From Harmothoe impar (Eukaryota > Annelida > Polychaeta > Phyllodocida > Polynoidae), in contig OX381710.1 of assembly GCA_947462335.1 (NCBI GenBank), positions 35,835,204 to 35,899,203 on the forward strand: a stretch of DNA of 64,000 nucleotides, written 5' to 3'. A model generated the notes under the pieces. The model ran no database searches. It was not told the origin of the DNA and worked only from the letters and a program-made list of their open reading frames with translations. Positions 36,850 through 48,970 of this stretch are shown here, piece after piece. The position numbers and the translations under genes were made by a program. How positions within the stretch are numbered: the stretch's first letter is position 1; each line of letters starts with the position of its first letter.

Positions 36850-38019
36850 TAGGTTAATGTTGTATGAACATTGGCAACTGGTCAACGGTGCACTAATGTC
36901 GGTTCCCACTACGATGTTATGATTAGCACCCTCTAATATATTTTTGTTATATTCGCTTCTGTATATAATTATGTACAATTCAAAATGTATATCATGATTT
37001 TAAAGATACTCCCACTGGAACAAGTTATAGTATTATCGTAGAGCTTCTGGTACACATATTATATAATTATAATGGAACAATGCACAGTGTGTGCTTACTC
37101 TCGTTGAATGACAGTGTGTCGTTCTGTAGTTTGTAATGGTTCAGATAAACCATAATACACAGAGGAATTGCAGGTTTTCACATGCATCAATATGTATTCG
37201 CCAATAAATAAAATTGCAAATTACAATGTATCATTATCTGAGAAGTAAGCATACAGTATGAAGATTAACCCAGAGCAAAACGAAAATGTCACATGGTGGA
37301 CCAGCCCTGCAGCAGTTATAGCTTCCATCACTTAGTGAAATAAACTCCTTCAATGTATGAAGGAGGTATCCCTTTCAGGTCTAGGGCCCTTCCCCTCCCT
37401 CCCCCACAACAATATCTGACATGACCTTGCTGTACTCGAAGCAATCCTTCTCCTCTGAGAGTCGTAGATTCAGAGTCTGTCACGAAACACTATCTGCTAT
37501 ACATTTATGGAAATGGACAGAAATCAATATAACCAGCCCCTGGTGGCATAGTGTAGCAACCCGGGATATGACATCTAGACCACTCCAACCGGCATATAGG
37601 TTTCTGCTGGTCAACTATACATAAGGCCTATATTCTACCACAATATATGGGGATCGTGACGTCATGATCTCATGAGATGAGGCGACATTTTAAACTGAGT
37701 TGACGGTTATGGCGTTATAGGATTCCAGTAGGTCCGCGGGCGTGATCACTGTTATTACTAAATGCACCTATGTGAGAGAGACACATTCTGATAAAAAAAA
37801 CATCTATTGGCACTGATCTTTTGCGCTAAATGATTAACATTTAGTATGTCGTCACGAGAGCAATGACCCGGCAAGCAATGTGACAGTATGATAAGTGTTA
37901 TGTTTTGTGTTATTTTGACGGAGGTATATTAGTTGTATGATTGGTTTTGCTACATCCATACCATTGTACTCTTTTTATGAATTGGTTAGAAATGATGACA
38001 ATACAATCTGATGTATGCA
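36850..38019. other. AT-rich, no gene seen
   Basis: No splice-supported frame. A CRE palindrome lies at 37657. Confidence 0.55.
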
Positions 38020-39780
38020 AATTGCACTAAAGTCAGCACCACACCATCTCCCACCACATCCACACAGACCAATAAGCCATCCCCACCCCACTGCTACTGC
38101 AGGGGTGGGCATATCCAAACACGGTGGAGCCAATACAGGACTAGTTGTAGCCAAGACAAGTATCGGCAGGATGTGCAAATTAAAGCACCTTTCTCATGGG
38201 CATTTTTTTTACAGCGCCGCGGCTGATGTGCCCTCAACCCTCCCCCCCACAAGACAATTCTGGAAGTCCACACTTAAAATGGTGTGTTCTGGTGCATTTT
38301 GGCACAATTTTTTTCCCCCCACTCTGTAATTGTCCTCTTTTTATTAGGACTGGAACATTATTATTAGAGGGATTCGAAAGGGTTTGGAAAATTTTGAAAA
38401 TCTTTACCTAAAATGGTGCAATCTGATGCATTTTGGCACATATATATATTTAATTATTATGGCTCAGATCTGTATTCATCTTCTACTATTGGGGGTGGAA
38501 ATTATTTTAGGAGGGACAGATTAATGGAAGAAAAATTTGATCGATGATACCGGATATGGACCTGACAAAAAGAAAACCACAAATATATGGTTGGAAAGAG
38601 CTAAGCTAAACATGGTCTTTGGCCTACAGAAAGCCCCAGAGTTTGATGACACAAAGAGCCAAGTTTGGGATCAGAACTGATCAGAAAGGGTCAGGTTTGG
38701 GCAACATGAAGAGCCACCAAGTTTGGGAATAGGGAAGGGCCAAGTTTTGGCACCCAGGTTTTGGCACTAGAAGGGTTAGGTTTGACTCTCAGAAAATTAG
38801 GGGTTCTCTCTCGCCTTTCTTTCACCCTTTTTTTGATTTTCAGGGGACAGGGCCTATGTTACCCCCCTCCCAATAAATGTGCCACTGGGCAATTTTTAAC
38901 AAGAGATTGTCCTAGAAGGGGCATACTCCACCAATGAAGACCTAGCAAGGGTCTAGTTTTCATTAAAATGCCCTTGTTTTCAACAAAATGGCCTAAATCT
39001 CAAGAAATTACCACAATGAACATGCCTATTTCAGATTTTAAAATTGGAAATTTTTAGAATATTGAAGTCAAAATAATGTATTTTAGTGCAAATAAAAAAG
39101 GTATTATAACTTTGGTTCTAGTTGGACGATTTACAAAATTCTTTCAGTTTTGGAAAGCTTGAGTTCAGGAGGGTATTGTCGCCAATTTCAAGGCCAGTGT
39201 CGCCACTTTTTGGCGACATGGCGACAGCTGCCCACCCCTGTGCTAGTCACTCCCATATCTTTACAGACCAATAAGCCATCCATATTCTACTGTTAATCAC
39301 CCCCATATCTACACATACCAATGAGCCATCCATATTCTACTGTTAATCACCCCCATATCTACACATACCAATAAGCCATCCCTTATTCTACTGTTAATCA
39401 CTCCCATATCTACACAGACCAATAAGCCATCCCCTATGCTACTGCTAATCACTCCCATATCTGCACAGACCAAAAAGCCATCCCCTACGCTACTGCTAAC
39501 CACTCCCATATTTACACAGACCAATAAGCCATCCCCTACGCTACTGCTTATCACTCCCATATCTACACAGACCAATAAGTCATCCCCTACACTACTGCTA
39601 ATCACTCCCATATCTACACAGACCAAGAGGCCATCCCCTACACTACTGCTAATCACCCCCATATCCACTCTGTCCAATAAGCCATCCCCCCACTCTACTG
39701 CTAATTACACCTATATACACATAGTTATATCTACACAGACCAAACAGCCATCCCCATACTACTACCAGTCACCCCCCCCC
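38020..39780. repeat. 52-bp minisatellite, split by a 1.1-kb insertion
   Basis: Units read CAATAAGCCATCCCCTACAC, then TACTGCTAATCACTCCCATA and TCTACACAGACC. One to one and a half units lie at 38040-38099 and about ten at 39241-39780. The array gives long false reading frames on both strands and ends in a C-run at 39770-39787. Confidence 0.85.
38100..39240. mobile_element. hAT-like non-autonomous element, 1141 bp
   Basis: It begins CAGGGGTGGGCA and ends TGCCCACCCCTG, the CAGGG-type ends of hAT transposons. The flanking octamers TGCTACTG and TGCTAGTC agree at six of eight positions, consistent with an aged 8-bp duplication, and the insert breaks a regular minisatellite. The interior is T-rich with diverged internal duplications (AAAATGGTG..TCTG.TGCATTTTGG twice). 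No transposase frame is visible. Confidence 0.75.
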
Positions 39781-40889
39781 CCCGCCCCCGGAGACAGACC
39801 AACAAGCCCTTTTCTACCTTAACTGCTGTTTGGCTAGCCGCAGCCCTTGTTTTCTCTATTCCCAGACGCCCACTCGTGGATCCGCCTCCATGGGGTGGCG
39901 GCGGGTGTTTGTGTATGAACGTGAGTGGTCATGTTACCCTCTCACGATCAATCCGTATCAACACAGTATGCCATCCTCCAGGGTGTGGGGCCGGGGAGGG
40001 ACAGGGTGAGTGGCACTGGAGGAAGTCAGATGGAGACAGGATGGAGCAGGAGGGGTTTTAGGAAGGGGAAGTAGGGGCGGATCGGTTCCAATGCTACCTG
40101 TCTAAGTGTCGAGACCGGACACTGAGAGTGAGGGTTGTAAGATAGGGTAGCCGTGGTCACTGCAGAGTCGGACAACACCATGAGGAGAGACAGAACTCCC
40201 ACTTTGGGTGGATGTGGGTGGTTGAGATGGGGTTGTGCAGCCACAAAGTGTACCAAGACCGCTATCTGCCTAATAAAATAAAGCTATTACACTTCAATCA
40301 ACCAACCGCTATATATGTGTAGTAGTTAGTGATATATGTTATAACCTCTACGTATGAGTACATATATATGTATGTATACAACTCAACAGTTCTCCCTACA
40401 TGGGCTATATCCCATAATACAAACCCCCCCCCCCCTACTTAATATGTCATGAAGTCACTCTCAAACCGTTTGTGACACGGATAGACTTTTTCTTTTACAC
40501 GGATAGCGCTCGGATGGCAATATTCTATAGACACAGATAGCGATTTTGACACGGGTAGTGGTTGTGCAGAGGTTCCGGCCCCTTCCGCATGCAGATATAC
40601 CAGAACAGCCAGAGACCACCCCACATCCTGGTCACCCCATCCATCGATCTCCCCTGCTGACATTTTACTTCTTTCCCTCAAGTGGATCCTGGACATGACA
40701 TGTCATAAGAGGGCCCGTGTCTGGAGGCCTGCAATAACAGGGAGGGACGTGAAGCGGCAAGGTAATGATGTGGACATGGCTCCCTCCCTCTATTATAGAG
40801 CCCACCGCCCAGTCTACACCCACTGGGACACCACCTATAGAGGGGGAACATAGGAAGGGAGGGGGATTTCTGCAATGGAAAATGAACCT
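39781..40889. other. Mostly non-coding, one exon candidate
   Basis: Holds the 39866-39920 candidate and a C-run at about 40425-40436. Nothing else is recognised. Confidence 0.5.
39866..39920 (+). CDS. Possible orphan internal exon (55 bp)
   Basis: A good polypyrimidine tract and CCCAG acceptor and a GTGAGT donor bracket 55 bp with one open frame reading TPTRGSASMGWRRVFVYE. No family is recognised and no flanking exons were found. The splice signals are the only support. Confidence 0.2.
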
Positions 40890-41026
40890 TTAACCATTAG
40901 AGGGTCACCTAGTGCTGTAATGCATAATGCCCTTTTTTTATCACCAGTGCTTCGTGCATCATTAAGAACAAGGACATGTGAGTTGCACTTGAATTTTAAA
41001 GGACTTTGCGGTCTTTAAAGGGGTAA
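40890..41026. mobile_element. TTAA-type MITE, copy 17 (short)
   Basis: TTAACCATTAGAGGGTCACC and GTCTTTAAAGGGGTAA ends with the AGTGCTGTAATGCATAATGC block. The internal hairpins are mostly deleted. Confidence 0.6.
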
Positions 41027-41306
41027 TAATAGGACTGCGTGGGTTGTGATTTCACAACAGATTAGATTACCCCGGGCACTCCCGGTACGCATTTATAATG
41101 TTCACAAACCTATAGCTTACTTTGGGAAGGCAATATGTCACCGGAAATAATTGCTGTGTCTGAGGTATTGAAGGCTAATCATCCTTAAGTGGCTTTGCAT
41201 AATCCGTAAATATTCTGGTGAAATGTTCTGGCAAAACCATTATACATTATAATCATCTGACATTGTCAATACACTGTTTAGCAAAAGCATAATAGTATTC
41301 ATGAAT

Positions 41307-42154
41307 ATTCGTCGCCTCAGTATACAAAGGTTGTAAGTGAAAAAATATGATTTTTTTTTTATTCTTGGATATTTTTCTTTTCCCAATAAATTTTCGGAAA
41401 CTTTTGGAATTTTTCAAATATGACCTTTTTCTGGGGGTAATAGATCAGTATACAAAGGTCGTAACTGACAAAATGATGTTTTTCTCAGTATACAAAGGTC
41501 GTAAGTGATGTGAAAATGTTAACCCCAATGTATTTTATCATTAAATCAGTATCTTTAGTGGGCTTTTTTCTAACCATTTTATGTAATTTATATTATATGT
41601 GTACATTTTTTTCAAAAATATGTTAACTTTGAAATGTAAAGGGGGTGAATTAAAGGGGGAAATGATTAAAAATCCTCATTTTAGCAGAAAGTTCACTGTT
41701 GCTAGGCAACAGCAAAATGTGTACATTTCTTTTTAAGTAACATAAGCAACTAAAAATATAAAAGATTCATCTAGTGAGCATTAGGCTTAAATCAATCGAC
41801 TATTTGAACATTTTTTTACACTTTTGAATTAGACAAATAACTTCCCACCTTTGTTTACTGATTAAATGTACAAAAGTATACATACTATTCAGTATACAAA
41901 GGTCGTAAGTGACCAAGTTTTCCCCATTTTTTCCTTATTATCGCCATATTTACTAAGGAATTAGTTAAGATATTTTAGTACCATTTATATAATATGTTTA
42001 TACTTATTGTAGTTTACATATAAGACAATTTCGGGGGCAATATAACATATATTTTAGAAATTACAGCCTGAAGACCACATTGATTTTTCTTATTTTGCTC
42101 ATATCTCAAAACATGGATTTTCCGCTTACGACCTTTGTATACTGAGGCGACGAA
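41307..42154. mobile_element. Inverted-repeat element with repeated CCTCAGTATACAAAGG motif, about 850 bp
   Basis: The termini are ATTCGTCGCCTCAGTATACA and its complement, continuing AAGGTCGTAAG. The AGTATACAAAGGTCGTAA block recurs internally near 41449, 41487 and 41891, all in the left-arm orientation. The interior is AT-rich with no coding frame. Confidence 0.72.
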
Positions 42155-42394
42155 TTATGTAGTTACCTGAAACCATTATTTAGTGTCAATTATCTTAACT
42201 ACATGATTTGATACTTAGGAGTAATTTAACGCCATACACCCTATAGGCAAATATACAGAATACCAAGCTAATCCCACCTCTTAACCTTGCCATCCCTGGG
42301 TATATGGATGGTGTATTTTCTAACTCCTCTGTGTTCCCTGCTTGCTGCGCATCAAACCAACCTGTGGGTAATTCCCGTGCACCAGATAACCCTC

Positions 42395-42545
42395 ACCGGA
42401 AGTACCACATTTACTGCTCCTATACTGGGCAGAGCTACTTCCTCCCTGCACCTCACATCAATGATAACATATAGGCGTCACCGGAAGTAGACACATACTG
42501 TCATGTGAGTTGGCGCCTGTGACGTCACTCTATTGGGGAGGATCA
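42395..42545. promoter_or_regulatory. Promoter-like ETS/CRE cluster
   Basis: CCGGAAGT at 42396-42403 and 42481-42488, a full CRE palindrome TGACGTCA at 42520-42527, and an inverted CCAAT-like ATTGGGG just after. This region immediately precedes the 42.5-kb tandem duplication. No transcript is recognised. Confidence 0.3.
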
Positions 42546-45500
42546 AAGCAGAGCCATCTACAGCAGAAGAGACTTTTCTTTTCTTCTCTTTTTTGGGGGA
42601 GATGGGTTAGATATGATGCGGGACTGAGCGCCCTGGACCAGTACCAAATAGACTGCAGCATTACATCCAAATTGACAAGAGAAATGTTGATTTCTTCCCA
42701 GGGTTAGGAGAACACATGAGGAGATGCAGGATCTTGTCTCGTGGCGGCGATAGAGGCGAGAATATAGGGTAGACGTATTAATGGGTGGATGCGAAGGAAA
42801 TATGAAGGAAATCAATCACTGGGTCATTTCAGGAATATAATTGCTGGTTCGGATGATATCCCTTTACTGCCTCTGTCTAGACAAGACAGGCCCATCTTTT
42901 GAAGATGCAAGGGCATATTATAGAACTTTTGTGATTGCCTACAAAAAAAAAATTCATTGAAATTTCATTGAAATTGATCTGGAATTGCATTTGGACAATA
43001 CATCAACCTATTGATCATTCTAATAAAAAAGGGTTTGGGAATTTTTGTATCATCTTATAGAGTCTTCACTTGTAGAAGTCTATAAGACAGAAAAGTAATG
43101 AGAAGGAGAACTGAACAAGGCTTCAGCTGCCACCCTATATTGGCTTGCCCGGGTGGTGGGTATCTGTAACCGCCTGCTTCACTGAACAGCAAAGACGATA
43201 AGAAAAGCAGACAAAAGCTGTCTTTAGAAACAGAATGGCGGCAAGAAGGCATTGCTTGGTGCACAAACAACATAGAGACGTGTGGGAGGCTGCTGACGAT
43301 AGATTAGAATCATTGTATTGAGAGGTTCATTTCACTACGACATATCTTATTCATTTGGACAACAGCAATGGCATGGGGACTGTTTCTGATTATGTTATGA
43401 GAGTAACTTTCTTACCCCACCTCATACTGGTAAGTTATGGTACTTCCAGAAGTATATTACACAGTCCTGTGACCTGCCGTCTGTGATGTCTTTGTAATCC
43501 GTTATTTAGGTGGGTAATCAAAGCAGAACCAGCAACGGCAGCAACGGCTATTGAGGTAGAGAGGTGGGGACAAATGAATGTCCTGTATCAATACCCAATG
43601 GGACCAGCATTATATCCCAATTGACATGAGAGAAAAAAGTGAATCTTTGATTTCCTCCTATAGGGTGAGGAAACACAGGAGGAGGTGAGAAGGAGATGGG
43701 GGTGAGGGTAAAGGGTAGACCCTAAATTGTCTGAGCAAAGGATGGATAACCACAAGTAAGAGTGCAGGAAATCAATCACTATGTAGTTACATATAAGAGG
43801 ACGAGTATTGTCGATTTGATTCTGATGATGTCTCTCTTATGCCTTTGTCCAAACAAGACATCCTCATGTCTTGAAAATGCAAGGCATGTTGGACATCAGA
43901 AGGTGTAGGGAGTATTGGGAATGTGCTAATTTTATAATGCTTCTTACAAAGCTCTTGACGAAACCCAAATTACAATTAGAACTGTGGTACGTAATTAACA
44001 TACATAAGTCCATAAGACCATCCAGGAACGTTCACATCCAAATGGGGCTGCACTTTATGGCATGGAAAATATCGTGAAAGAAATTTAACGAAATGTGAGC
44101 TACAGCCCACGTTCACCATGCCCCCATATCTCATTCAGCTTGTCAGTATGTTTCAGTATGTGAGGTCTCGTCCAAGGAGTAAACAACCTCTGAGATAACT
44201 GATGCAGAATAATTTCGTAATCCTTGAGTAAACCAGCTGCATGTGGGCTGACTTTCAAGGAGTAAACAACATACAAGTGCCACTATTGATGTAGGGTAGG
44301 TTCACCACTTTCAACCGGTCTGATTCATGTTTTTTCATGAGCTACCTTTCAGGTCTAACTGCTCCTAGAGTTTTTTGTGCATATCCTTCAGAATTGAACC
44401 AAATTTTAGGTATTGCTCTGGAGAGTAACTTTCATGATGTCTTACAATGCCATATATCAGTTTACAGTATTTAATTCCATGATTTATCAGAGTATTCAGA
44501 ATTGCCCCTTTTCACCCTAAGTCAGCCAAAATGCACCTTGAGTCAGCCATATTTCAACCACCAGAAATATGTGGAATAAACCAGTAATTTTCTGATTTTC
44601 ATAAATGGATGAATGCATGCATCATATATCAATATGTTACAACTAACAATAGAGAAGAAAATGATTTATTGAATATGGAATAATCAAGACAAAGTCAGCA
44701 CTGTACCTTAGGTGAATACAATTGCCTTATGAGCTATCAATACAAGTCAATATTACTTGTATGAGCAATGAGGACCAAATATAACATTATAGACATGCAG
44801 TATGGAGTTCTATTGCATATATCGGGGGCTCTGCCTTCTCACCCCCTTTTCCCCCCCTCTTTTTGCGTTTCACCCTTGCCCTCTATACAATACACAAGTA
44901 GGCCTGCTATCCTTAACCCGGTAGTAGAAGAGGGTATTCTGGAAGGAGGAGGTATTCACAAGGGTAGGGGGAATGTTCTTGGACAGAAATTCAAGGTGAG
45001 AGAATTTCAGGGGAGATTCCCGAGAAGAAAACTGCATGGTTGACTTAAGGTATGATGTGGCTGACTTAGGGTGAATTCATGGCTGACTTAGGGTGAAATG
45101 GGTATACCTTATGAAATCAGTCCTAGATATAATTTAGGAAATTAATTTTGCTCAATAAAGACATGATTTGTGTGATTTAGATACATATGCATATCACAAA
45201 ACTGATTGACACTGTGTATGAAAGGGACAAACACTTCAAATCAACTACCAAAGAGTGTGAACAGTGGGGAGATGTTGATTCTCTGTTTGCCAAAACAGGT
45301 CAAACAGGAGTACTTCTGACTGATTTTACAGTATGAAAAAGAGTGATGATGTGGATGCAATGTGCAGTATATATTTAGAAAACACTTGAATTCTTAAATC
45401 AGTGGGAGTTTATTGTCACCAGATGCATATTGAACTTGTAATTTCATGACAAAAGTGGTTGACTCAAGGTATGAGTTTGACTCAGGGTGAACCTACCCTA

Positions 45501-45850
45501 TTATAGTGTCATGATCTTGGGGTCTGCGCGAGGCTACAGTGTAATTTTATGGGGAATTCACTTCAGCTTTGAACTAAGCTCCTGTAGACGTCTATAAAAC
45601 GTCTATAAAACAGAAAGTAATGGGAAGGAAATAGACCCTACACAGTAGGGCCTATTCAGCTGCAGCTTCCGCCATATCAGGCGGTTCCAGTAGCGTGTAC
45701 AAGTAGATCGGTAACAGCCTACGTCACTGAACGGTAAGCACGATAAGGGGGAACAAAAGCTGCCTGTAGAAATAGAATGGAGGGAAGAAAGCACCCCTTG
45801 TCTTGAGGTGCACAAACAACATGAAGACTTAGGGAGTGCTCATTGTTAAG
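42540..45850. repeat. Diverged tandem duplication (unit about 0.8 kb)
   Basis: 42540-42920 resembles 43505-43890 (for example AGGAAATCAATCACT and AAGATGCAAGG/AAAATGCAAGG), and 43060-43290 resembles 45580-45840 (GTCTATAA, GAAACAGAATGG/GAAATAGAATGG, GTGCACAAACAACAT). The second copy is split by the roughly 1.2-kb insertion at 44290-45505 and flanking unique sequence. No conserved coding frame links the copies. Confidence 0.65.
44290..45505. mobile_element. Inverted-repeat insertion, about 1.2 kb, GTCAGCC motifs
   Basis: The ends GTAGGGTAGGTTCACC and GGTGAACCTACCCTA are inverted. CACCCTAAGTCAGCC-type motifs recur as complements: near 44515 and 44540 in one orientation, and near 45056, 45080, 45463 and 45480 in the other. 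It interrupts the second copy of a local tandem duplication. No coding frame is seen. Confidence 0.6.
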
Positions 45851-46713
45851 GCAAAAGGGGGGGGGTAGGATTTTTGTGCGGAGAGCTCAATCTTTTACAC
45901 CCCCCGTCGAAACCCTCCCCCTACCAACAGGTCAAAGATCGGCATGTGCATGGGCTCTTTGAAGCTCGGTTATGCACGGGCTTTTTCGCTGAAAACGGTG
46001 AAGTTATAACATGACAATTTTATAGTTTTAGAAATCGGCTAAAAATTAACAACATAACCCCAAAATCGGATGTACATTGTGTCTCAACGCCGACGCTAGT
46101 GTTTTCCTCCATTTTAGAGATTCATGTAGATTCTTATTTTTCTAGATTTTAGCACATATTTATTCAGAAACAAAACGCCCCCACTATGCATTAACATTTA
46201 TAGATTATCCTTTGGTAGAATGACATTCTCAGAAACTCAGTCGCCGGTTTTTCACATGAGTGTGATTTAATACAACTACAACATGTATATTGCAAGGTTA
46301 AGGTTTGGAAGATTAAAGACAAATTCGAATATCGAATTGGTATCTAGTCTAAATCAGTGGATTTTATCGTTCTGAGTACCGAGTAATCTACAGCAGGATA
46401 GTCAGCCTAATAACTCAGTGGAATGCAACAAAACTCGTATTCTACACCCATAATGAGGTCACACGGTCTGCCGTACAGATTCCGACGCCCCATATCTGGC
46501 AATTCTCATACATGATCGCTAGACTCTCCATGCAGATTTTATTGCAGTTATCTGGCACGAACACAGCACAGAGTGTAGAAACACCTGCTGGGAGAGTATC
46601 AATGTCATTGACCATTCTGGAATGCACTTAAAATGAGACAAGCACTGTGAGTCATCCCTGCTCTGGCATCCAATTCTATTTCCTGAAAGCTTGTCGAGCT
46701 GCTTTGATGACAT
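45851..46713. other. No gene seen
   Basis: AT-rich sequence without recognisable elements. Confidence 0.55.
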
Positions 46714-46996
46714 TTAGCCCTTTAAGAGCCGTATACCGTATACTCCCCTGCTTCATTTGTCTGCATGATGCTTGCATGCCGCCAAGGCTAGTAACTTGCA
46801 AGTGCTGTATGCATGCAACCCCTTGGGAGTGCATCAGCTCCGTAGGACCGCCAAGAAGCATATAATCCTTGGGACCGCTGTGATGCTTGAATGCAGCACT
46901 GATGAGCTACTCGATAGGGCCGCAACCATGCATCATGGTGACGCAGGGCACGATGCATTAACTTAAAGCACCTGCACTCGGCGCTTAAATGGTTAA
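46714..46996. mobile_element. TTAA-type double-hairpin MITE, copy 18
   Basis: TTAGCCCTTTAAGAGCCGTA and GCGCTTAAATGGTTAA ends, with diverged arms (TGCATGATGCTTGCATGCCG and GATGCTTGAATGCAGCACTG). This is the longest copy and the only clear one right of 41 kb. Confidence 0.72.
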
Positions 46997-47385
46997 CAAC
47001 TGTCTACCACCAAACATAAAGAAATACATCCACATTGCTTCCTTCGATAGAATCCATTACCCTAGTTTCAGGAGACAGTGCCATAGCGCTTAGAAGCATC
47101 ACTCACTTTCATGTTAATTAATTTTATTGTTTTTACATCTGAGTCTTTCAGACATATTTCAATTGGATATTATCTTCAAGGGCCGAAGTAGATAATAACC
47201 CCGGATGAAAATGGAAAATACTTCAGTTGTAAGTGAAATCTTAACATCACAAAGTGAGATTATTGTTCTATAATCTATTGAGTCTGAGAGTTTAAAGTGC
47301 ACACCCCTACTTAAGACCTCCACTATATATTACGTTGTATCGACACTATAGTTGATGTCCATATACTAAAGTGCTTAATGTAGCA

Positions 47386-47482
47386 TTAAAGTGGCATTCT
47401 CACCGAGCGTTTCCCACTCACAATTCCAGTACTGTTCTAGTCTATTATGTGGTAAGTGCGAGTGGTGAGAATGCCCCTTTAA
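47386..47482. mobile_element. Small TTAA-ended palindromic MITE, 97 bp
   Basis: The left arm TTAAAGTGGCATTCTCACC faces GGTGAGAATGCCCCTTTAA, a 19-bp inverted repeat with one mismatch. The TTAA ends suggest piggyBac-type targeting. Confidence 0.6.
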
Positions 47483-48005
47483 GTTAATTTTGATAATTAC
47501 CATTAAGTCTGGAAGGAGAGGACAACCAAAAACTGCCTGAAATTGTCAAGGCGCATTAAACACACCTGAATATCGCCTCCATGTCCATATGCTACTTACA
47601 CCCCTTTATGTCATTTTTACACTCCTTTTTGAATACGGTAGCCTAATTGATTATACCAAAGAACGACGTATCTCAAGCCCGATAGAGGTATACCGTTAGG
47701 TAACCCTAGCCAGTAACTCACGGCTCATAATCTCATCATACTACAAAAGTTGAGGATGAGTCATTCACGGTGTTATAAACCTGGATTGTGTTGCTACGTC
47801 ATTCTATACACTGTAAAAAATAGATGTACTTTCTACAGGGGTCCAATGTAAAACGCTACACTGATTCACCGTTATCCTAAATACATTGAAGCATTGTAAA
47901 TAGCAAACAGTTTACGGTGAATCAGTGTAATGTGGCTACATCTTGTATAGGAGATTCAAATAACTGGGATTCAACGTAGTTTGCGTTTTTTGCGTGTACC
48001 ATCAG

Positions 48006-48131
48006 GTGGAGCCACATAAGTTATATTCTGCCACAGATTTTGATTTTGGAATCCCCTACACAGGAAGTGATGTCATCAACTTAGGGAATCCTCTCAGGCA
48101 GCAATGGACATGGGCTATTATAATAAAGGAG
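48006..48131 (+). CDS. Possible orphan internal exon (42 aa) inside a long TA-flanked element
   Basis: The segment is bounded by an ATCAG acceptor after a T-rich tract and by a strong donor GGAG|GTAAGT. It is 126 bp, phase 0 at both ends, and reads VEPHKLYSATDFDFGIPYTG, then SDVINLGNPLRQQWTWAIII and KE. The family is not recognised. It starts about 200 bp inside one end of the 5.05-kb CACTGTAAAAAA element, so it may be part of a transposon-encoded gene, a captured host exon, or chance. Confidence 0.3.
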
Positions 48132-48429
48132 GTAAGTACATCTACATGCATCCATGAATGTATGGCTTATTTTGAACCAGAAATATTCTGCAATGGAAGT
48201 TCGGTTCTTGAAGATTATGTTGAGTGAAGAATTATGTAGAATCTGCCTAACAGGAGACCATTGGAGGGCAAATTATATTTGGGTTTTCCCTGAGTAAAGG
48301 TCCCCCACTGAACAGTGCACAGGTGTAAGGGTGGGAGGAGGGAGAGATCTCAATGTACAGCCAGAGCGGTACATGTACATGTCTAATGTATACGACCCCC
48401 TCTCCCAATGGGGGGAAATGGGAATATTT

Positions 48430-48970
48430 ACAAGTCTAAAAAAAAGCCAATTTGGCGAGAAAAAAGTTCGAAATTGCAAAGAAGTGAAATTTCCCTAAAA
48501 CCCCCCTATTTGGCGAGAAAAAAGTTCGAAATCGCAAAAAAAGTAAAATTTCCCTAAAAACCCCCTATTTGGCGAGAAAAAAGTTCGAAATCGCAGAAAA
48601 GTAAAATTTCCCTAAAAACCCCCTATTTGGCGAGAAAAAAGTTCGAAATCGCAAAAGAGTGAAATTTCCCTAAAAACCCCTTATTTGGTGAGAAAAAAGT
48701 TCGATATCGCAAAAAAGTGAAATTTTCCTCAAAATGGGTAGTTTGGCGAGAAAAAAATCAAAAAGGGAATAAAAGGGAAATTTCCTTTAAAATGGCTAGA
48801 TTGGCGAGAAAAGAGTTTGAAAATGTGAGAAAGTGAAATTTCCCTAAAAATGGGTGGTTTGGCGAGAAAAGAGTTTGAAAATGTGAGAAAGTCAAATTTC
48901 CCTAAAAATGGCTGGTTTGGCGAGAAAAATGTTCGAAGACCTGAAAACTGTCAAATTTCCCTCAAAAGTG
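48430..48970. repeat. 57-bp minisatellite with TTTGGCGAGAAA boxes
   Basis: About nine units of TTTGGCGAGAAAAAAGTTCG, then AAATCGCAAAAAAGTGAAAT and TTCCCTAAAAACCCCCTA, increasingly diverged to the right. The TTTGGCGAGAAA core resembles an E2F-type site with one change. No coding frame is seen. Confidence 0.85.

Noticed and set aside
39309..39822. Repetitive frames on both strands (VCVDMGVISSSVGDGLL and TPISTQTNKPSPT)
   Set aside because: Both come from the 52-bp minisatellite. Open frames on both strands indicate a repeat, not a protein.
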